A stretch of 64,000 nt of DNA from positions 32,451,543-32,515,542 of the forward strand of contig NC_049981.1 in assembly GCF_000003815.2 (NCBI RefSeq). Reading direction: 5' to 3'. The position numbers and the translations under genes were made by a program. The DNA is from Branchiostoma floridae (lineage: Eukaryota > Chordata > Leptocardii > Amphioxiformes > Branchiostomatidae). The notes under the pieces are model-generated. The model had not been told where the DNA came from, did not search any database, and saw nothing but the letters and a program-made list of their open reading frames with translations. Positions 11,481 to 32,777 of the stretch are shown piece by piece (the stretch's first letter is position 1; every line of letters starts with the position of its first letter).

Positions 11481-11697
11481 GAACTAGGTCAAAGGTGAAA
11501 AACCCGTACCTGATGAACCACATCAATAGTGTAGTGTGCCAAAAGCGGTTTGGTGAAGGAATGGAGGTGTTCATGTTTGTAGCCTTCGTGTTCTGTATGT
11601 TTTGTGTTATCAAATGAACGATGTCTTGGTGCGGAAACAGCGAGGGAGCGAAAGGAACAAGAACAACAAAAAAGAGGGTTATAGATGATAAAGATTA

Positions 11698-11700
<3 letters not shown>

Positions 11701-11728
<28 letters not shown>

Positions 11729-12194
11729 GGTCGACGTGATCAAATGTAAACATGTTCGCACGTGATACCGCCCCTTACGGGGTGACATACCCTTTCGCTG
11801 GCTAATTACAAGACGGGGATGCGCCAGGTCTCCCGTCCGGGTGAATGATGTAAATCACCGTGTGGCTGATACGGTATGGAGGTTCGCCAGGCCTCCAACC
11901 GGGTGATTTGAAGTGAATCACCAACTCCAGACAGAAGGGTTTGCTCCAACCACACCGCACCATCGCACGTGTGGAGGTTCTTTAACGTGCATGGGGTGTG
12001 ACTCTCCCCATACACGGGACCTCCATTTAACGTCCTATCCGAGGGACGACTCATTTTTCACTTGAGTAAAGTGAGGAAAGTCGTGTAAAGTGCCTTTCCC
12101 AAGGGCACAAGACCGGCAACACGGCAGGCGGATTCGAACCGGCGACCTCTCGGTCACGGGCCGAATACACTACCACTGTGCTACGCGGCCCCAC
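11701..12194 (-). mobile_element. Full-length tRNA-derived SINE with (GAT)n tail and target duplication
   Basis: The minus strand begins GGGGCCGCGTAGCACAGTGG (box A), has GGTTCGAATCC (box B), the GTGCCCTTGGGAAAGGCAC core and a GGATAGGACGTTAAATGG block, and ends in a GAT trinucleotide tail (11701-11729). TAAAGATTACAT flanks it at 11689-11700 and 12195-12206. It lies directly upstream of the first recognised exon of the protease-like gene. Confidence 0.9.
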
Positions 12195-12298
12195 TAAAGA
12201 TTACATACAAAGGCGATGATTTGTATACTAGTAATAGGTTTGGGCTCTAATTATTAGATGGAACAAGTTCAATTCCAAAATCCGCATATTTTCTTCAG

Positions 12299-21042
<8,744 letters not shown>

Positions 21043-21069
<27 letters not shown>

Positions 21070-21412
21070 GCAACTAGGGAGGTCCTTTAGTCTTCACTGA
21101 GCCCCTGTCATCCATTCAGACTAGCTGCAGAGAGTCATGGCCTTCTACTGAGCAACTAGGGAGGTCCTTTAGTCTTCACTGAGCCCCTGTCATCCATTCA
21201 GACTAGCTGCAGAGAGTCATGGCCTTCTACTGAGCAACTAGGGAGGTCCTTTAGTCTTTACTGAGACCCTGTCATCCATTCAGACTGGCTACAGAGAGTC
21301 ATGGCCTTCTACTGAGCAACTAGGGAGGTCCTTTAGTCTTTACTGAGACCCTGTCATCCATTCAGACTGGCTACAGAGAGTCATGGCCTTCTACTGAGCA
21401 ACTGGGAGGTCC
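21043..21412 (+). repeat. 82-bp tandem repeat x5 spanning stop codon and 3' UTR
   Basis: CTGCAGAGAGTCATGGCC recurs at 21043, 21125, 21207, 21289 and 21371 (the last two with CTACAGAGAG). Each copy repeats the last codons, TGA and following bases. Only the first is in the gene's frame. Confidence 0.92.
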
Positions 21413-21450
21413 TGTACCCCCGTCATACAGTAAGAACATTTCCTTTGCAG

Positions 21451-21550
21451 GTTAGACATCCAGGAAATAAAATATGCCAAATAGCAGTTACTCAAGCAAC
21501 TGGACATGATTTTTTAAATCATAGCCAATTACTCGAGTAACTTTTATTTA
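21451..21550. repeat. Dispersed repeat and possible poly(A) signal
   Basis: GTTAGACATCCAGGAAATAA followed by CAGTTACTCAAGCAACTGG is shared with 28012-28126 and 43128-43310. The AATAAA at 21466-21471 could serve the protease-like gene; this is uncertain because it lies in a repeat. Confidence 0.5.
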
Positions 21551-22587
21551 GCATAACATGTTATATTGTCGTGTCAGATATAGAATTGTCAAATTCCCAA
21601 AGTAAATTCTTTTGAGGGGGGCTATGATTATCAGATAATCCCTTAGGAGGAGGGGCAATATCTGCAATTTTTCACCCTTGAAAGAAGTCTAGTCGTGTTA
21701 AAGTTTTTTTTTTTTAATTGAGGACTTGTATTATTTATAGTAGCGTTATATTTGCACAGGATGTGTTCCACAAATTTCACCAAGTGAGTGAAATATCTAT
21801 GGAATTTCGCCTAAACTTAAGACCGGAAGGCAGCTGTTGTAGTATGTTTGTATGATGGTTACATTTCTGAAAGACCGCAATGAGCTCGAGAATTCTAGGA
21901 GATTTGTTTTATGAAATTCGTTGATAGAACATTGCTACTTTTTCATAAGTTTGTCTGAGGCTGCTGTGTATTATTCACAGATTCTTTCTTCAGATTCACA
22001 TTTGTAGATATTGATGGCTGTTAGCAAGTGAAACGTGCTGGACAAAGATATTTGGTCTTTATGTATAGAATAGACATCGCATCGATGATTGTGTGCAAAA
22101 CGTAAGGTTCTGGTCATTTTTTTTGTCTGTATGTGAAAATATCAGAAACAATTTGATGAAGTTTTGCCAACTTATTATTCGCTTGTACATGAAGCATGTA
22201 GTGGTTTGATATCTAATTGAGAGTATAGACACTAGCAAATCATTAGAACGTGATTAAGATTAACACGAAATAATGCTATATTTATATAAAATAATGACAT
22301 ACAATATACAAACAGCAACCAAGTATATCACTTGATTAAAGAAACGTTGGTAAAAAAATCTGTGAACTGATAAGGATGTTGTAAATCCGAAAACAAAACA
22401 TCGGCAGTTCGTTGTCGGGTGGAATGGGACAAAATGTTGGATTATGTGTCCAAAAGAATTTGCAAATTAAAAGCACATCTTTATGCGACTGTATCGATCA
22501 AATGTTTGAAATGTTTAATGTGTTTCTTTTATCTTCTTGTCTTCTACAACAACATCTGGTGTTCAAATGACGCCAACTCCAGTACTT
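21551..22587. other. Gene-free stretch
   Basis: AT-rich, no exon or repeat recognised; may include 3' UTR of the protease-like gene. Confidence 0.4.
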
Positions 22588-23023
22588 AACTTGAAAGTTC
22601 ATCTATGTTTGTACAGGTCATTATTGAACTAGTTTAACTGTTACATCCGACACAAAAATTGGACTCACCCAAAGTTTCGACATAACAGCACCAGTCTTTG
22701 CCAAGGAATGAACAATCACCGGGTCATTCGGTTTTACTGGATAAAGGTAAAATCTTGGACATAGATTCGGACTTTTTCGCTAGAGGGCCAGATCAAATAA
22801 GCCATCTACATCAGAGCTTTACAACCATCCCTCAACAGAGACGGTGGTAACCGTAGACGTCTTGCAACATATGATCCACTGCTCACTGAATCACGTGTTT
22901 TATCTGCATAACGTGACGTCACGACAACAGTTCATTCTTTGACAAAGACTGGTGCTGTTCAGTCGAAAATTTGGGTGAGTCCAATTTTTGTGTTGGATAT
23001 TACAGTTAAACTGGTTCAGTAAT
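22588..23023. mobile_element. Inverted-repeat element with 13-bp flanking repeats
   Basis: Arms of about 90 bp: ATTATTGAACTAGTTTAACTG ... CACAAAAATTGGACTCACCC on the left and its complement on the right. AACTCCAGTACTT flanks at 22575-22587 and 23024-23036. The arms also contain GACAAAGACTGGTGCTGTT. Class not assigned. Confidence 0.65.
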
Positions 23024-23067
23024 AACTCCAGTACTTGTGTATTTATTTATTTATTGTGTGTTATTAA

Positions 23068-23606
23068 TAGGGCCTTCACACGGAAATCGAATTAGCAGGA
23101 ATCAAGCCGAACCAGCCGGAATGAAGTATTTGCAAACTTCGTGTCACATTCGGGGCCATTCGGGTGGGAATTCCAAATGGGCCTTAAATCCCCTTCTTTT
23201 CTATTCCTGTGAATTCGTAGTGCATTCTAGACATTCTTACGGCATTCGAAATATTCTTTCGGCCACATTCTGGCAGGATTCGAGGTGGCTTGCCGTTTCG
23301 GTTCTCCATCGAATGAGATAAGAATGTTTTGAATAATGTTAGAATGTCGTCAGACTGCAGTCAGAATAGTTAGAATACACCAAGAATACACTACGAATGC
23401 CATTCGATATTTCTCCACTTCGAATGCACCTCGACAGTTTTTAACATGTCAAAAACTTTCGATCCAGCCAAAAGAACGGCGACGAATATCTCGAATGCAG
23501 TAAGAATGTTTAGAATACAGTACGAATTGCGAGGAATTGCCACGAATAGAAAAAAATTTCATTCGGACAGCATTCCGGCTCCTTAGTGCTCTCGTGTGAA
23601 GGGGGC
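23068..23606. mobile_element. MITE-like element flanked by TTAA
   Basis: The ends TAGGGCCTTCACACG and CGTGTGAAGGGGGC are inverted, and TTAA lies on both sides (23064-23067 and 23607-23610). The interior is rich in GAATNC/CATTCG motifs. TTAA targets suggest a piggyBac-like class; tentative. Confidence 0.6.
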
Positions 23607-23646
23607 TTAAGGCAAGGATATATCTAAATAAGCAAACATTGGTTTA

Positions 23647-24382
23647 GGCCCAATTTACACTTGTTTCTTGAATCTGTAGTACTACACATCGTAGTCTACT
23701 ACTGTAGTAGACTACAGATTCGCGTCCGGTTTACACTCACCGACAGGAAAAATAGCGGGACGCCTTCTGTTCCATGATTACGGAGAAACTGTAGCGACTG
23801 AATGTGACCTTTGACACTTGGCGGGCGCGGGAATCTTATATTTGTGAAAATTTTTTTCTAATACAAGGCGCCCAGAAAAATAGGTCATGACAATAGAAAA
23901 TAGTACATTGACCGCAGATGACCCAAATAGAATACGCGTACGTTTCGAATTACGCCAGGTCGAACAGCATCAATTTTTTTTTGGTCTTCTTCACCCTTCC
24001 TGTTGTGTCAATTTTGACTACCGGACGCATCAAAATGACGGGAGAGGTGGAAGCCATTATGTTCATGTTGCAGTAGATGTTTTTCCTGGTATTCATGACC
24101 CAGGTTTTCAACCAGACGCGCCAAGAACGTATGCAGTGTAGGAGGCGACTGAGGCGGTTGGCGTCAATCAGCTGCAGTCTACTACAGTTTCTGTTTATAC
24201 CCTGTTCGAATTCTCATAGAACGTCCGCTGAACTGTAGTACTACAGCCTCTGAGGGTGTAGTAGACTACAGTAGTAGACTACACTTCATTTCTGTTTACA
24301 CCCAGAAAAAATCTGTAGGCTACTACAGTAGTAGACTACGATGTGTAGTACTACAGTTAAAACTACAAGTGTAAATCGTGCC
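23647..24382. mobile_element. Harbinger-type MITE with TTA target
   Basis: Termini are GGCCCAATTTACACTTG and, on the other strand, GGCACGATTTACACTTG. TTA flanks both ends (23644-23646 and 24383-24385). Each arm contains palindromic GTAGTCTACTACTG-type blocks. The 84-codon frame at 23887-24141 resembles nothing I recognise. Confidence 0.75.
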
Positions 24383-24756
24383 TTAGTTAGGTATCATTTG
24401 CCATTCAGATCGACAATGCGTGATGAAACAGTCACTTCCGGTTCCGGCTGAATCACCACACGGCGCCTGAAAAATGCTATAGATTCAGTGCCTGAGAGAG
24501 ACCTGTTGTGCAAATCTGTCTCAGTTTTGTTTCCAATTGAGCAGTCTGAACTTTGACTTCAATTATCTATTGATTCATACAATATTTTTAGTGCTTTAAC
24601 TGCAGATGTATTTAATCACTGACGAAAGGTAACGGACTGAGTATTGCGGGTGTTAACTGCAGATTCTTTTCAGCCTCTGACAAGCTTAAGAGGTACTGGA
24701 TACTGCCTGTAACGTCTGAGCGTTTCGTACATCTATTAAGCTGCCTCAGTAACGAA

Positions 24757-25184
24757 TGGGAGTGGGTACCGATTTTTCTTATTGGACCTGTCCGGAAAAA
24801 CCGGACCTGAAAACCGGATATTGGACCTATTGGAATAAGAACAGATTATATGATCAGGCATTCACACGTTTTGGGGCTTACCGGCCGAAGAAAAAAGAGT
24901 AGAGTATAAGTAGAGTAGAGTCTAGAGTAATTTCTACCGAGATTAACAATTAATCGTACAGAGATAGTTAGTTACTTGTAGCTTTGTAGGATTTTAAAAC
25001 GCCAGTGGGAGTCAAATATTCCACAAAACATATTTTTTTTGGTAGCGAAAAGTACCATTGTTTTGAGTATCGGTCATTCACAAGTTTTCACATACAGAAT
25101 CAGGTCCAGGTTCAGATCCGGACCTGGACCTGATCCTCTGGACCTGAACCGGACCTGAATCTTCTGTACCAGTACCAACCCCTA
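24757..25184. mobile_element. hAT-type MITE of the TAGGG-TGGGTACC family, copy 2
   Basis: Starts TGGGAGTGGGTACC and ends GTACCAACCCCTA; GTAACGAA flanks at 24749-24756 and 25185-25192. Interior matches 6929-7350 (GGACCTGTCCGGAAAAACC, TTCACATACAGAATCAGG). Confidence 0.85.
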
Positions 25185-25192
25185 GTAACGAA

Positions 25193-28011
25193 CTATTAAT
25201 TTGTGCAAAGCTATATGACTAACGTTATATAGTTGAATAAATGAATGCCTGAAAGATGAATCACAGAGACGCAACTGAGAGAACGACGCTTTTATTTACA
25301 GAGCACAATACGTCATGATTGCGTCATCAGTACGTCATGGTGACGTCAAGCATCTCCATGGCAACATTCAGACCTGACACAGTAATCTGAGCCTTGTCAT
25401 GACGTAACTTCGAATTGAAGCCTCAAACGGTCTAATCTTCAGCACCTGATGAAACGGTTTTTTAAGCTAGTTTTTTTTTCTTTCATTTTCGCAATTTTCA
25501 CGTTACCAAAAATGTCACGATAGCTTCTTCATTTTTAAGTAGAGGACGGACGGCTAGAGACTTGGGTTTAGGCAGTATCTGTATATGAATATACACGAAA
25601 TAGACATCTTGTACAATAATGGTCCGACGGTCGGGTTCATCATGTTGCAGTTCTACCACCTGTCGCAACACGGCGCTGTGAGACTGTTCACCTGAGGTCT
25701 AACGTTTAACATACTACATAAGGCAATTTCAACCAATTGGAAACCGACTCACAAAACGTACTATGACTCCCTTTTGCACCAAGTAATATACAGTAATATG
25801 TCATCAATACAGGACTTGTACATACAACTTCTTTATCTTACAAATTCTATGATGAAACAAACGCTGTCGATATTTCCACACGAACCCAAAGCAGTGGTGA
25901 CAAAACGTTTCGGCTTAGGGACACTCTAGTACTTGCTACACGGATGTAACTGTGAATTCTCTATCATAAAATGTTGTTTGGAAAATCAGGAGGCCAGATG
26001 ACTGAAATTGTTCTTGTGTTGTAACACCGACAGATTTTACACATTGAATTGTCTCTAGTTCCTGCGACGGTATTTTATATTTAATGTAACTTTTAGACGA
26101 ACTCTAATGAAGCAAAATGTATAGCTGATCTTCATTCTGCTTTGGTGTTTACATCCCTGTTGACTAAGACAATAACAACTTATACAAAACAACAACATTA
26201 AACCAAGGGGCAGTGTCGTCTAAGCTGGTAACATAAAAGGAGCGAATAAAACATGTCATAATCAAACAGCAAATAACTGTTAATGCACACAAATACTAGA
26301 TCAAACTTTGTTACGACCATTCATTTAAGCGATATTGTGCTAACTGCAATGTTCCCCCCATGACGAATGATATTAAGTGTTCTTGCAAAGGCAAATAAGA
26401 AAAAATTGTTACGACGCTGCTTATACGTTATCGGAACCTGAGTTTTTATGTCGTGCCTATATGTACAATATAAATGCAGATGATATAGAAATTCTTCAGT
26501 GGAAATTTGGTCGTGGATGTCATGGCAGAAATATTTAGCAAGGAAGCTATAGCTTAACAAGACGGAAATTAAATCCGGTGGTCACGTCCGATTTTACATG
26601 TCATAGATGAGCAATAGATGCGCGTTACTGACGCGTCATAATGTCGGATGATGCCAAAAGAATGCGTTATAACTTTATAAGATTACTCGCAACAAATCAA
26701 AAGCGTCATAAATGCGAAATGATGCGTTACTTATCACCAGTCCAACCTTAACATAGCGATTAATGACTAATGAAGAACAAGGATTTTCATATACATCTCT
26801 TCCCGGCAAAACCAGCGCCGCGACCACTAAAAAAACTGAAAATCGCTGCTATGAACAGGTCGTACTAAACATAATATATGACAGCAAAAACACCCCAGCG
26901 TCACTGGTGACATTGTTTCAACTTAAACAAACTACGTTCTTTACACGGTGTTTCTGACGCTAAGCACTTACTACAATAAAAATGTACGTGCACATTATGA
27001 TAAAGCTGTAAACCACAGAGGAAGATGACAGATTATAGCCTACAGTGTAGACATTGTCTCTCCTACAACCATAACATAGATCAAGATAAATACAACATAC
27101 GCCATTCACCAGAATAGCTTCTCTAACATTAAAACACAAAGTACACAAAACGCTCCTAACCAAATCCAATACTTGCCCCACCACATATCTACTGAAGTAA
27201 CCATACCCAGATTGTCATGTGACACACAGTGTCTATATGTACAGAAAAAAAACAACACTTAGATCAAGTGGGGTGGAGTTACCATCGTCTTTGGGCCAGC
27301 TTGATTGACGTTTTCGTGATCTAGCCTCGGATAACAGTCCTAATTCTGCACGGATGAATCGAAATCAAATTTCTAAAGGTCAGAACAAAGTTCGCGATGC
27401 GGGTTTGCAGAAAATAAAGTTGAGATCGAACTTAGGGAACGTTTGGATAAGAATTTGAAAAATGTTGCGATGGACAGAAATCACGTAGTCATCCTGCTGC
27501 CTGCCTGTACCACACCGACATATGCGGAAAACTTTTCTTAGACGGTAGAATTAAGCGTTATGTATTGGCAAACAGACAAAACATGTTTGACGTGTCCTTT
27601 GTGCGTTGTCAACATATAATGTCTGTATGTATTTCCAAAGAATAGAGATCTGCCAACTTATTTCAATTGTTTCAGTACCGTCTAGCAAAGTAGTACGTTA
27701 GCTAGACGATTCAAGAACGATCGTAGTACCTGTACGTGTTTAAGGGACTGTACAGATATTTTGATCGTATAAAAATTGGGCAGAGATCTCAGTGCTCTTA
27801 CACTGAGCGCTCAATCGTCTCCAAGGTCTCTCCAAGATCTCAATGATGTTTCAGCGACATTTGTCAATGCCTTTTTAATACTGATTTTTCCATGATCACA
27901 AAACCAATGATTTTAGGCGGCTAGTCTGTTGCCCAATTACAGACTGCAAACTGTGGCATTGAGCCTTAAAGCTAATTTTACTTTAACGTGAAACTGAATT
28001 TATTTGTCGAT
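25193..28011. other. Gene-free stretch
   Basis: No exon recognised on either strand. Minus-strand AATAAA at 25291-25296 could end a transcript, but nothing links it to the receptor gene 7 kb away. Confidence 0.4.
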
Positions 28012-28126
28012 GAAGGTCAGAAATCCAGATGATAAGATTCGCAAGGTAACAGTTACTCGAGAAACTGGATATGATTTTGGAAACAGCCAGACATTTCAGA
28101 CAGCACCCACTATATTTCGTTAGTAA
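28012..28126. repeat. Dispersed repeat at gap edge
   Basis: GTCAGAAATCCAGATGATAA, CAGTTACTCGAGAAACTGG and ATATGATTTTGGAAACAGCC match the 21451 and 43128 copies. It runs into the N gap 28127-28226. Confidence 0.6.
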
Positions 28127-28226
28127 NNNNNNNNNNNNNNNNNNNNNNNNNNNNNNNNNNNNNNNNNNNNNNNNNNNNNNNNNNNNNNNNNNNNNNNNNN
28201 NNNNNNNNNNNNNNNNNNNNNNNNNN

Positions 28227-30850
28227 CGAGAAGATATGTCTCCAGTCTCCAGAAAACCATGTTGTTGGCCCTGTTAAAAGGAGCTGTCATGCTCGTGGGG
28301 CAGCAGTTTATTAGCATATCTTTCCTGACCGGACTTCGCGGGTCATTTGCATGCGGCGCTCCCCTCTAGGGAGAATAAAAGCTACCCAAATACAACAACA
28401 ACGTTACAATCTTGCCTCATCCTGAAAATGTATAATAATCGATATTCATCTACCACCCAATGAATTTTAGTCCTTACTTTCTTATCTCAGTTCCGTTTCT
28501 TTGTATTTCGCAGATCTTCAAAGAATAATTTAGCCACACAAAAACAACAGCCTGAAACAGCGCTGTAAAAATTTGATAATGTCAAATTCTCGGTAAAATA
28601 AAACACGTTTCATAGGCTTCTAACGCCCGCAGTACCGATTCCTTATATTCTCATTGATTTTATTTAAGTTTGCTTCATACTCCATTCCTTTTCGTTCCTT
28701 TTCGTACCTTCGCGTTCCTTTGTGTGCCTTGGCGTGCCTTGGCGTGCCTTTTCGTTCCTTTTCGCTCTTTCGGTGCACCGGTCGCGGAGGCACATTGCGT
28801 ACCCCAAAGTGCCCGGGCAGGCGCCGGATGGGAAATGTGACCCCTATATACATGTAACTGTGCACTTCTGAATACGCTCTGACCTCCCGCGGGTTTTCTG
28901 ACCGAAGCACAGCCCGGCACCTGTGGGGAGGGGGGCACGGGTCACCATTGACCGGGAGCTAATTCGGCCTCGGGTCAATAATGACTTGATCCCTCCGATT
29001 CCAGCCGAGATCGGATCGACACCCGAATGATATCCCCCATGTCCGACTCGCGCCTCCGCACACCGCTGCGAGCTCCAGTCCGGAGATCGATGCGCGACTC
29101 CGCCTGTTGCATCCAGAAAACGACTTAGGCCGCATCCTGGATATCCAGTGCACGTACATTTTCGGCCGAATCCTGGAGGCCGCCGAAATCTGGATGCACC
29201 ACGTGCACCGCCAGGACCGTTTCATTCGCCCCATCAGGCAATGCTGATCTGATTTTATGGATGACATCCGGATCTGCACGCGTATCAATTTTTAGCTGTT
29301 TCCAAAAATTGAAAAAAAGAAGAAGTTTTCAAACATACTTTAAATCGTACATCATCATCATGAAACCGTGCAAAGCAGCTTCAAAATAAGCAAACATATA
29401 TGCTGTGGACTGCAAAAACAAATATAGGAAAACTTATACCAATGTTATAAGATGTTCCATGGTCAACGAAGATAAGTGACAGTACAACAAAAATGAAGAA
29501 TGTATTGTTCGGTATACCATGTTCTTTGTGTTCAGTCATTCATTCTGTCTTCCTGGCCACTTAGATAATGGTGACAATGAAGATAATGAAGATAATGAAG
29601 ACATTTAATAATGAAGACAACTTATTTTTGGTCAAACTATTTTTCATATTCGATCGCATCAACACGGCCTCATCAGTACGCAGTGCAGCACCCACCATGC
29701 CCGCTGGGAGGCCGGCAATATTCCGCACGCCTCCCCGGCCGGACGCTACACGCCTGCCGCCTGCTAACTTTCGATTTTTACCGCCTGCAAACTTTCGATT
29801 TTTTCCTCGCGGTCGGGCTCACAGAGCGTGCGATGATGGATGCGCGGCGCTGGAGTCGATTAAAACTTTCACTTTTACTTTCGTTTTTTTTTTTTCAATT
29901 TCGCTTTCGGCTTGTACTTTCGCTTTCTAGCCGCCAGGCATGACCCGAAGTTTGACGTCACCAGTACCGCAGCCCTGTCTGTAATTTAGCAGCACCAAGC
30001 TGGGAGGATAACGGAGCACGCGGAGTTTTTCCATCACTATCTTTGTCTAATCAAACAATCATTCTCAGTCGATAGGCAGCGAATTCCGTAAATGGGTAGT
30101 AAAATGCAGGGGCTGCAGGTTTGAAATACAGAATTTCCTGAGCATCTACTAGACGTAGACATTTGTGATATCGTTTTTTTTCACACTGTTTGAATCTCTC
30201 ATGTTACCTGCAAGTTTTGCAAGAAACTTATTGTACCAATGCAATTTTCTTGTATATCAATGCAGGCATGTACGTTCAAACAGATACGAATATACATGAT
30301 TTCGAAGCATGCGTACACCTTTTTTTAAAATAAGACGTAAAGTGTTTTGTAAATGCAGCACTAAAGAAAGAAAAAGGTTCCAGTACAACGTTTGTTGAGA
30401 TTCAGATGATGAGTTTTGAAATTTTAAACTGACCAATATCACTGGACAGGAAAATAGAGAACCGGCAACGGGAATGTTGATACCGATTCCCGGGGGTCTC
30501 AAACGATCGAGCGGCGATCCACTTTCGAATTTCACTTCGCGCGCTGCTGTTCCAGTACTTTCACTCTCCTGGCATGTTCACTCATGTGGAACGGCGCTCC
30601 GGCCGTGCGCACCGATGGGCTGAGCTCGGAGGGTGCAGGACCCAGTCAGCCGGAAGGGGGGGGGGGGGCACTCAGGGGATGGCTCATGGCTACATACCAA
30701 ACGTTCTAACCTTCATCGACGTATCAAACATTGATTCTGCAGGCTATTGGAAACTTAGTGGGAGCGGTTAGCAGACGGTAGCCTTCAGATACAAGTCAGG
30801 GGTGAGAATCCAACAATGGCTTGCTCTGATCCCACAAGCATACTACTCCT
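28227..30850. other. GC-rich intergenic DNA without recognised gene
   Basis: A degenerate pyrimidine minisatellite (CGTTCCTTTT-like 10-mers, 28680-28772) precedes GC-rich patches at about 28780-29300, 29680-30020 and 30540-30700. These could be promoter or first-exon DNA, but no splice-compatible exon was recognised. Confidence 0.4.
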
Positions 30851-30856
30851 AGAATA

Positions 30857-31020
30857 ATATCCAAGCAGATCCTACGGTGCCATAAGATAGTATCAAAGCT
30901 GGCCAAGGAGAATAGCTAGCCAAAGAAAGTCAAACGGACTGACTCCCTTTGGCCAGCTACACTCCTTGGCCAGCTTTGATACTATCTTCTTATGGCACCG
31001 TTGGATCTGCTTGGAGATTA
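30857..31020. repeat. Palindrome with about 75-bp arms
   Basis: AAGCAGATCCTACGGTGCC...CAAAGCTGGCCAAGGAG on the left is mirrored on the right by CTCCTTGGCCAGCTTTG...GGCACCGTTGGATCTGCTT. Few mismatches, short loop. Probably a MITE. Confidence 0.75.
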
Positions 31021-31125
31021 CTATTGGACTCGTTACAGCCTTTTGGAGGCGATGGGTTCACACGTGCGGAATATTTACGTCCGTATGAGATCCGTATGAA
31101 TCCTTAGCGTCTAACAGGCTCGCTG

Positions 31126-32663
31126 NNNNNNNNNNNNNNNNNNNNNNNNNNNNNNNNNNNNNNNNNNNNNNNNNNNNNNNNNNNNNNNNNNNNNNNNNNN
31201 NNNNNNNNNNNNNNNNNNNNNNNNNGAGTTAGCTGTCTGTTTAGTGTGGTTTATGGCCAGCTTACTTTAATTACTGGCAATTGTTATCTGGCTAGATTTT
31301 CCCAAATTCTGTTATTTTTTAATAAAAAAGTTTAAACTTCTATACGGACCTGAAACGAACTTGAATAAGGAAAATACCTCGAGCACATTGAACGTCTGTG
31401 CTTCGTAGGTTAAGCCCCCGAAGAATGGCAACATTCTATATGCGAAGGAATACGTTTATGTTGCGCAGTCTTTTAAGCATTTTTGGACGATCCAGTTTAA
31501 TACTGGAGTGAAGTGCTTTCCACATCGGCGATGGAGGTGCGAGTTGTACATAGGGTGAAAAACGTGCCACATTTGTCAGGTTGGAATTGATGCAGTTTTG
31601 ACCACGTGTCAAAATGAGCTTAACTTTAGACAATAAGATAATTTCGCAGGGAAATCAATGCCAATTCACATTAAAAAAATCATTGATAGAGTTTCTAATC
31701 ATCATTCAGCAGAATTATGGCAAAAGTTGAATCGTCACACACCATGAAATTAGTCTTCGTTGGTGGAACTTGTAGAATTCTGGATGCGTGCATATGAAGT
31801 GTGGTACAGGAGGGTCAGCACGGAATCCGGAGCCGACTAAAAAGCTGACAGCCGTTCGAGGCTTTCTTTCATACATATATTTATCATATCTTTCCTTTTT
31901 TTCTCTAACATTTTAGTTTCTGGCGAGAGAGAAAGATCACATTGTCACAGCACCGCATGACACGAAGTTTCACCCAACTTGTTCTTACAAGTCCGAGAGA
32001 CGGTAGCAGCCGAAAATGGCCGCCGATTCCTAAGTCTAAAAACTAGCAGTGCCTACCCGTAAACTCTACCTACCCACCGTCGCCTATACACCATCACGCG
32101 CACATATACAGGNNNNNNNNNNNNNNNNNNNNNNNNNNNNNNNNNNNNNNNNNNNNNNNNNNNNNNNNNNNNNNNNNNNNNNNNNNNNNNNNNNNNNNNN
32201 NNNNNNNNNNNNNNNNNNNNNNNNNNNNNNNNNNGTCGCATACCACGGATAGAGCAACTATGCCGATGTCAGCGTCGTGAGGAACAGCTGTCAATCAATG
32301 ATGTGTAGTCATGGAAACGGAATGCAGCTGTCATGTGGTTTGGAATGGAGAGAAACAATTGTAGAGAAAATTATAAATTCTATGGGAGGAGATCTATGTA
32401 CACAATCTATTCTTTTCAGTAGAGAAAGTACAGTACAATATTGTCACTGTTGTTTCGGACATAGGAATTCGAATCTCAAAGTGATAAAAACTACTGAAAA
32501 GATGCCGGCTAAGTGTGTCTCCACAGAATAAAATGCCGTACATGTCGAGAGATATTTGTGATTGACAGCTGTGCATCACGGCAGATATGACAACAGCAGA
32601 CCTACGTACAAAACTGTTCTGCCTGTAGCAGGGGGGGGGGTAGATGGGGGAGGGGGGCGGATG
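31126..32663. other. Two gaps and gene-free DNA downstream of the receptor gene
   Basis: N-runs at 31126-31225 and 32113-32234. The DNA just below 32664 is presumably 3' UTR of the minus-strand receptor gene; no clear poly(A) signal seen nearby. Confidence 0.45.
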
Positions 32664-32777
32664 TTATACGAAGCTGGTGTCAGACGTGCCGTAGTACGGT
32701 CTCCGCGAGCCTCCGGAGCGGGCTGACAGGTCCACGTCCAGGTCCGTCCCGAAGAACTTGTCGTCCGTGTATCCGCT
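32664..32777 (-). CDS. Terminal exon: cytoplasmic tail with PDZ-ligand-like end
   Basis: Acceptor TTCTCCTCCAG before 32777, phase 0, 37 codons and TAA. It encodes SGYTDDKFFGTDLDVDLSAR, SGGSRRPYYGTSDTSFV. The last residues fit a class I PDZ ligand (S/T-x-V). The YY and YT residues could be phosphorylated; inference. Confidence 0.85.
   Translation of the reverse strand, partial: SGYTDDKFFGTDLDVDLSARSGGSRRPYYGTSDTSFV

Larger units (their letters stand above)
9866..11650. repeat. Segmental duplication, copy B (upstream DNA of zinc-finger B)
   Basis: Matches copy A (640-4040) block by block but lacks both fold-back elements. 9866-9925 carries the same 5' UTR and acceptor (exon edge at 9925). It contains a SINE at 10812-11045 and a short TTG repeat near 11218. 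Confidence 0.8.

Noticed and set aside
12112-12193. tRNA gene on the minus strand
   Set aside because: Box A and B are present, but the sequence continues into a SINE body with a target duplication and cannot form a proper cloverleaf as far as can be seen.
23887-24141. Possible transposase remnant inside the Harbinger-type element
   Set aside because: No recognisable DDE or Myb motif on either strand.
28620-28938. Lys/Arg-rich minus-strand frames
   Set aside because: Come from a degenerate 10-bp pyrimidine repeat.
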